Below are positions 56,622-61,204 of a DNA stretch of 61,204 bases, piece by piece; the first letter of the stretch is position 1, and every line of letters begins with the position of its first letter. The notes below the pieces were generated by a model. It had not been told where the DNA came from and ran no database searches. It saw only the letters and a program-made list of their open reading frames with translations. Where the stretch lies: the NCBI RefSeq assembly GCF_014207635.1, contig NZ_JACHIE010000016.1, forward strand, positions 1-61,204. Direction: 5' to 3'. The translations under genes and the position numbers were made by a program. This stretch comes from Acetobacter lovaniensis. GTDB lineage: Bacteria; Pseudomonadota; Alphaproteobacteria; Acetobacterales; Acetobacteraceae.

Positions 56622-58952
56622 ATGTTTCGTACGTCTTGTTTTTCACTCCCGTTTTACGGGACACTTACGGCTGCCGCCATTTTCTCGGCCAGCACTCCGC
56701 ACGCTGCCATCGGTGCAGAGAAGCCCCGCTCTCCTTTGAGTCAGCGTGATTTTTCTATATCCAGAACCCAAAAAACTCCCGTCAAAACCGAACAGATTCT
56801 TGTAACGGGATTAAGTCGATCCTCTGCCCTTATACGTCCGGCAGGCCAGACGACTTATAGTTCCGACAGAAGTAATTTCGCGAACCAGGTTGGCCAGAGC
56901 GTTGCCGATATGGTGGTGACCATTCCTGGCGTCAGCTTTACGCAGGGAAATGGCCCCCGCGATACGAACATTTCCATTCGTGGATCGGGAGATCGTCAAT
57001 CATGGGGACTTAAAAATATTCAGGTTCTGGAAGATGGGTTCCCCATGACCCAACCAGATGGGACAGCCCGGGCCGATCTGATCGACCCCCATGCCTATCA
57101 GGGGGTCGATGTTTTCGAGGGGCCAGCCTCAACCCTGTATGGCAATTACGCCATTAATGGCGCTATCAATTTCCGCACCCGGAAGGGAGCAGATATCCAC
57201 GGGCTGGAACTGGGCTCCGATTTCGGCAGCTTCGGAATGTTCAACAATTATGCAACGCTCGGTTTAGGGAACAGACATTATGACCTGATGATCTTTGGCA
57301 GCGATGTGCGTGGGAACGGATTCATTGCGAACAGCCGCTATAATACCTCAACAGAAAATATGCGGCTTCGGGTCAATCTGACGTCAGATGATCGTCTTAT
57401 CCTGAAATTTATCAACAACGTCACGGATGCTTTTCTGCCCGCAAGATTGTCACTCAACCAGTATCGGGCCAATCCCTACCAGCAGGGGTGCGCCAATGCA
57501 TCCAGTGCCGCAGTCGGCTGTGCGTCTGTCAATCTGCTAGTCAATGGCCGTTATGGCGCGAAGGTTGCCATGAGTCCTGAAGCGGCCGGTCTGGGGCGCT
57601 TTGATCGGCGCACGGTGGTTGGCCTGCGCTGGGAGCATGATTTCAACAGCCACACAACCTGGCAAAACCAGTTTACCTACGATCAGCGCCATATTGATCA
57701 GCCAACGTCGCCCACGGCATATGTCGGTCCCTATAATTCCTATACTGTAAGCAGCGACATGACCAACCATGCGCAACTTGCTGGTAGAGCGTTGGAAACG
57801 TTTGCTGGTGTCAGTTTTGATTATCTCGATTTTGGTTCACAGACTTACAACATCATGCCTCTTGGCGGTGCAACACGAGGGGCCATGAGTTCGGCAAGCT
57901 ATGGGCACCAGTGGAATCTTGGCGCGCGGTTCCAGGAGGACTGGCATTTTGCACCTGACTGGCACATCGTCGCCGGGCTTGGTGGCACATACTCCGATAT
58001 TGGCGCAACCGAAACACTTTATGGCTATTCCACGACGGCCAGTACCCAGCGTACCATCACAGCCAATCGTTTCTATTTCAATCTCGCGCCAGAAGGCGCA
58101 TTGATTTATACGCCATCAAAAGACTGGACGCTCCATACCCGTGTTGGCACAGCCTATGGCACGCCATCTTCTTCCAATCTTTTCATTACCCCACAGGGGG
58201 AATACGGGAACAATACACAGCTGAAAAGCCAGACAAGTATCGGCATTGATCTGGGCGCTGACTGGCATCCCTCCTCGACTATCAGCATTCAGGCAACGGG
58301 TTTTTACGAGTTTTATAAGAACGAACTGGTCAGCCAGTCTGCCGGTGTTAACACCGTTGGCTCTTATACCTTTAACGCCCCCGCGTCCGAACATCGTGGT
58401 GTTGTTCTGGGTATAGAATGGAAACCGTTGCCGAAAATGCTTCCCGGTGGTCGGGTTAAACTGAGCTACACCTACGATAATCAGATTTATACCAATTATA
58501 CCGAGGTTCTTTCCAATAGCACGCTCTCACGCAGCTTTAGCCGTAAAGGGCATTATATCCCCGGGGTCATTCCCAATTTTCTCAATGCTCGTTTTCTCTA
58601 CGATCAGCCTGGCGGTCCACTAGAGGGGCTGGGCGGATATGCGGAAGTCACGTGGCGGGATTCTTATTGGCTGGATAACGCCAATCGCCTGAAAGCACCG
58701 GGTTATGCGTTGCTTAATCTTGAAATACATTATGACCCTCCCGCCAGGTTCGGCTGGGCGCATCGTTTGCACTGGTATTTCGAGGTGCAGAACGTTGCCA
58801 ACCAGACCTATATCGCGGGTGCCACAAACATCAGCGATAGCGTGCAGACCAATGGTCAGCAGGCTGGTGCCACGACACTCATGAACAGCACCGGTTCCAT
58901 CTACGCAGGTTCGCCGCGTGCGTATTTCGGCGGTGTACGGATCAGGTTTTGA
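56622..58952 (+). CDS. TonB-dependent receptor, putative copper/metallophore uptake
   Basis: A receptor of about 776 residues with a signal peptide (MFRTSCFSLPFYGTLT; cut near IGA). The plug domain shows VGQSVADMVVTIPGVSF, TNISIRGSGDRQSWG, IQVLEDGFPMTQPDG and VDVFEGPASTLYGNYAINGAI. The barrel ends in YFGGVRIRF. The GPASTLYGNYAINGAI type of plug differs from the two Fur-linked receptors and is closer to FecA-type or OprC/NosA-type receptors. No Fur-like site is seen upstream. It is followed directly by a PepSY membrane protein and a SCO-type copper chaperone, favouring copper as substrate (inference). Confidence 0.92.
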   Translation: MFRTSCFSLPFYGTLTAAAIFSASTPHAAIGAEKPRSPLSQRDFSISRTQKTPVKTEQILVTGLSRSSALIRPAGQTTYSSDRSNFANQVGQSVADMVVTIPGVSFTQGNGPRDTNISIRGSGDRQSWGLKNIQVLEDGFPMTQPDGTARADLIDPHAYQGVDVFEGPASTLYGNYAINGAINFRTRKGADIHGLELGSDFGSFGMFNNYATLGLGNRHYDLMIFGSDVRGNGFIANSRYNTSTENMRLRVNLTSDDRLILKFINNVTDAFLPARLSLNQYRANPYQQGCANASSAAVGCASVNLLVNGRYGAKVAMSPEAAGLGRFDRRTVVGLRWEHDFNSHTTWQNQFTYDQRHIDQPTSPTAYVGPYNSYTVSSDMTNHAQLAGRALETFAGVSFDYLDFGSQTYNIMPLGGATRGAMSSASYGHQWNLGARFQEDWHFAPDWHIVAGLGGTYSDIGATETLYGYSTTASTQRTITANRFYFNLAPEGALIYTPSKDWTLHTRVGTAYGTPSSSNLFITPQGEYGNNTQLKSQTSIGIDLGADWHPSSTISIQATGFYEFYKNELVSQSAGVNTVGSYTFNAPASEHRGVVLGIEWKPLPKMLPGGRVKLSYTYDNQIYTNYTEVLSNSTLSRSFSRKGHYIPGVIPNFLNARFLYDQPGGPLEGLGGYAEVTWRDSYWLDNANRLKAPGYALLNLEIHYDPPARFGWAHRLHWYFEVQNVANQTYIAGATNISDSVQTNGQQAGATTLMNSTGSIYAGSPRAYFGGVRIRF

Positions 58953-58963
58953 GGGATATTGCC

Positions 58964-60316
58964 ATGACCATACACATTGCTCCTTTCTGGCCAGACCGTC
59001 GCACGCTCTGGCGCTGGCATTTCTTCGCAGGGCTGTTCTGTCTGCCTTTTGTGGCTTTTCTCTCTCTGACCGGAGCCGTTTATCTCTTCAAACCCCAGAT
59101 TGATGCCTGGATTGACTGGCGATATGACCATCTACCCACAGCCCTGTCGCCCTCTCCCAAGCGTGACGTTCTGGCAGCTTTATCAGCAGTGCCACAGGGG
59201 GCTTTTCTGGCTTACGAACTTCCCCGGACTTCGCAGAGTGCTGCGCGTGTTCTTGTCAGCAGGTCGGACGGAGAAGCGGTACGGGTCTATGTGGACAGGA
59301 ACACCCATACCGTTCTGAAAACTGTTCTGGAAGAAAACAGATTTGAGCGGCTGGTTTTTCGGTTGCACGGTCAGTTGCTGTTGGGCAATGTGGGTTCTGT
59401 CATTATGGAAATGGTTGCATCATGGACCATTGTGCTCATCGTGACAGGCCTGCTGCTCTGGTGGCCACGCCATCAGCACGGACTGGCGGGGGTTGTCTAT
59501 CCACGCCTTGGAACAAAAGGACGCACCCTCTGGCGGGATCTCCATGCTGTCACTGGCGTGTGGGTATCAGTATTTCTGGTGTTGTTTCTGGTATCCGGTC
59601 TTCCGTGGTCCTTCGTCTGGGGGCATGCCCTGCAATCAGTCGAAAACACGGTTGGCCGCCTGACCTCTGTCAAGGACTGGGAAATTGGCGCAGTTCCAGC
59701 CGCCACGGTCATTGCCGGGCACCCAGTCGGACAACCACGGAAGCCGTCCGTAGAAGGCGGTATGGATATGCCAGGTATGGACATGCCAGCCGTCTCCACC
59801 TCTTTTCCTGAAGAAGAGTTAGTAGACAGTCTGGATACTGTTGTGCAGACTGCGAGGACTCTTTCCCTGCCTGCTCCGGTAATTATTACACCGTCTGATT
59901 CCATGTGGACTGTGCGTTCTGACACGCAAAACAGACCTCTGCGGGAAAGTGTGACGGTAACACCAGATGGTCATGTGACGGCACAGGCAACATTCTCCCA
60001 GAAAGGCCTTCTGGATCGGATTATTGGCTACGGCGTTGCGGCGCATGAGGGCCAGTTATTTGGAGCGGTGAACCAGGTTATCAATCTTGTGGTGACAACG
60101 GGCTTACTGATGATGAGCTGTGCAGCAACAGTGTTGTGGCTTAAACGCAAACCTGTAGGTTTCTTGGGGGCTCCGCCCGCCATGCCTTCTCAAAAATATG
60201 GAATTGTCGGTATTACGACTCTTGTCATTCTGGGGCTGCTTCTACCAGAACTGGGGGCGGCATTACTTGTTCTGGTCCTCGCAAACCGGATGTTTGCGAG
60301 ATTATGTCCGACCTGA
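58964..60316 (+). CDS. PepSY-associated membrane protein (PiuB-type) with Met-rich motif
   Basis: A 450-residue inner-membrane protein with four or five membrane helices and large periplasmic loops, of the PepSY_TM/PiuB family. Such proteins often accompany TonB receptors and are thought to reduce or release imported metal complexes. Helices are at about 20-42, 147-167, 198-220, 365-385 and 410-440. Candidate heme or metal His residues are in FRLHGQLLLG, RDLHAVTGVW and VAAHEGQLF. The loop motif GGMDMPGMDMP (265-275) is a typical Cu(I)-binding pattern. A GAGG site 10 bases upstream supports the ATG at 58964. It begins 11 bases after the receptor. Confidence 0.85.
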   Translation: MTIHIAPFWPDRRTLWRWHFFAGLFCLPFVAFLSLTGAVYLFKPQIDAWIDWRYDHLPTALSPSPKRDVLAALSAVPQGAFLAYELPRTSQSAARVLVSRSDGEAVRVYVDRNTHTVLKTVLEENRFERLVFRLHGQLLLGNVGSVIMEMVASWTIVLIVTGLLLWWPRHQHGLAGVVYPRLGTKGRTLWRDLHAVTGVWVSVFLVLFLVSGLPWSFVWGHALQSVENTVGRLTSVKDWEIGAVPAATVIAGHPVGQPRKPSVEGGMDMPGMDMPAVSTSFPEEELVDSLDTVVQTARTLSLPAPVIITPSDSMWTVRSDTQNRPLRESVTVTPDGHVTAQATFSQKGLLDRIIGYGVAAHEGQLFGAVNQVINLVVTTGLLMMSCAATVLWLKRKPVGFLGAPPAMPSQKYGIVGITTLVILGLLLPELGAALLVLVLANRMFARLCPT

Positions 60317-60318
60317 CA

Positions 60319-60963
60319 TCAGGAGGAGGGTAAAAGCCGTCTGAGTTCGCTTGCAATCTGATGAGCACTGGCATCAACGGGGATCATGCCAACCAGATGG
60401 TTTTGTCCATCCATGAGGTAAAGAAGCGAACTATGATCAACGAGATAGCCTGAACCATTGGGGGTATGAAGTCGTGCTGAGACATGAAAAGCCTTAATAA
60501 CCGGCTGAAGCTGCGTTTCGGAGCCAGTCAGACCGACAATATGAGGGGAGAAACGCTCAACATACTCCTGTAAAACTTTAGGGGTATCACGTTCGGGATC
60601 AACTGAAATAAACACGGGAATAATGTTTTGTCCCTGCTTGCCAAGCTCATCAAGGGCGGCTGATACAGTCGCAAGTGTCAACGGGCAGACGTCCACACAA
60701 TGCGTATAGCCAAAATACAGAAGCGTATAACGCCCTTCAAAAGCCGCCTGAGTGACGGTCTGCCCCTGGCCATTAACCAGAGTGTAAGGCCCACCGATCT
60801 GTGTATGCTCTTGCGATGTCAGAAATATTCTCAGGCCAGCAGCCCCAGAAAACAGAAACAAGATGATACCAAGCAGAGGAAATATTTTTTTCCACTCCTG
60901 CCGTCTGGAAAGGGGCTCTTGCTTGGTCAATGCAATCTTTATGGGCTTCTTACGATTCATCAT
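60319..60963 (-). CDS. SCO1/SenC-type copper chaperone
   Basis: A membrane-anchored thioredoxin-fold protein of about 214 residues that delivers copper to cytochrome oxidase or other cuproenzymes. One N-terminal helix is at about 28-48. The Cu site is complete: CVDVC (Cys89, Cys93) and His177 (LVDHSSLLYL). It is convergent with the PepSY gene with only 2 bases between. The start is one of two adjacent ATGs (60963 or 60960); the frame runs further upstream without homology. Confidence 0.9.
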   Translation of the reverse strand: MMNRKKPIKIALTKQEPLSRRQEWKKIFPLLGIILFLFSGAAGLRIFLTSQEHTQIGGPYTLVNGQGQTVTQAAFEGRYTLLYFGYTHCVDVCPLTLATVSAALDELGKQGQNIIPVFISVDPERDTPKVLQEYVERFSPHIVGLTGSETQLQPVIKAFHVSARLHTPNGSGYLVDHSSLLYLMDGQNHLVGMIPVDASAHQIASELRRLLPSS

Positions 60964-61132
60964 GCCATCATAGCAAACAGTATGCCGAACGACAGCAATA
61001 CATCCCCTTTCAATTTCAACGGCCGCTTTTATTGCATTCAAACATAAAGCTAACCTTCCGTTTCCCCCGCCCGAATTTGTCATTCGTTGTTCGCTAGACC
61101 GTTGATAACTTGACCCTGCCCCGAACGTGCCC

Positions 61133-61204
61133 TCAGTTTTGAGTTAGGGTCTGTGGGTTGTTGTATGCCTTTTTGGCGTGTTGAGCGAAAGCCTCTGGCG
61201 TCAT
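61133..61204 (-). pseudogene. 3' end of a probable IS transposase, cut by the window edge
   Basis: The minus strand reads MTPEAFAQHAKKAYNN then PQTLTQN and a stop, resembling the end of an IS3-type OrfB (usually ...TPEAF...). Only the last 23 codons are inside the window, so neither family nor integrity can be judged. Confidence 0.4.

Noticed and set aside
1..61204. tRNA, rRNA and CRISPR arrays
   Set aside because: No tRNA-like T-loop/acceptor arrangement, rRNA signature or regularly spaced direct repeat was noticed on reading; a dedicated scan was not possible.

Overview
The window looks like an alphaproteobacterial chromosome segment, most likely from an acetic acid bacterium (Acetobacteraceae). 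This rests on the mix of a Rhodobacter-like hup gene order, TonB receptors, cytochrome b561/YceI genes and many degraded insertion sequences. I could not search a database, so the genus is an inference.

Region 1 (about 0.75-22.8 kb, almost all on the minus strand) is a complete [NiFe] uptake-hydrogenase locus. In transcription order it reads hupT-hupU-hupV-hypF, then hupS-hupL-hupC, then hupD-hupF-hupG-hupH-hupIJ-hupK-hypA-hypB-hoxA-hypC-hypD-hypE-hoxN-rpoN. It encodes the periplasm-facing enzyme (HupSL) with its cytochrome b anchor (HupC), and all proteins for building the Ni-Fe(CN)2CO centre. It also encodes a nickel permease, a soluble H2 sensor (HupUV), a histidine kinase (HupT), an NtrC-type activator (HoxA) and a sigma-54 factor. 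A near-consensus -24/-12 promoter lies before hupS, so sensing, activation, sigma factor, promoter and enzyme are all in one block. Most junctions are ATGA/TAATG overlaps, so the genes are probably translationally coupled.

Region 2 (about 23-34.4 kb) is a mixed housekeeping stretch: a YceI protein, a PAS-GGDEF diguanylate cyclase, a UvrA-like ATPase with a nitrilase-family amidase, a class A acid phosphatase, an acetaldehyde-type dehydrogenase and a TonB siderophore receptor with a Fur-like site.

Region 3 (about 34.8-61.2 kb) is an accessory region with remnants of IS630, IS3, IS5 and IS1182 elements and of a tyrosine recombinase. Between them lie two similar metal-uptake loci. The first is DUF2946 protein + TonB receptor + exported DJ-1/PfpI (isonitrile-hydratase-like) protein. 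The second is DUF2946-like protein + TonB receptor + PepSY membrane protein + SCO1-type copper chaperone. Their Met/His-rich segments suggest copper rather than iron. The region also holds a third siderophore receptor with a palindromic Fur-like site, a class 3 aldehyde dehydrogenase, a 1342-residue GGDEF/EAL protein with a globin-like segment, a LysR regulator, a b561/YceI pair beside an internally deleted third yceI, a DUF2867 protein and galE.

No rRNA, tRNA or CRISPR array was recognised. One segment with several hairpins and a strong terminator (50151-50316) may be a small RNA.
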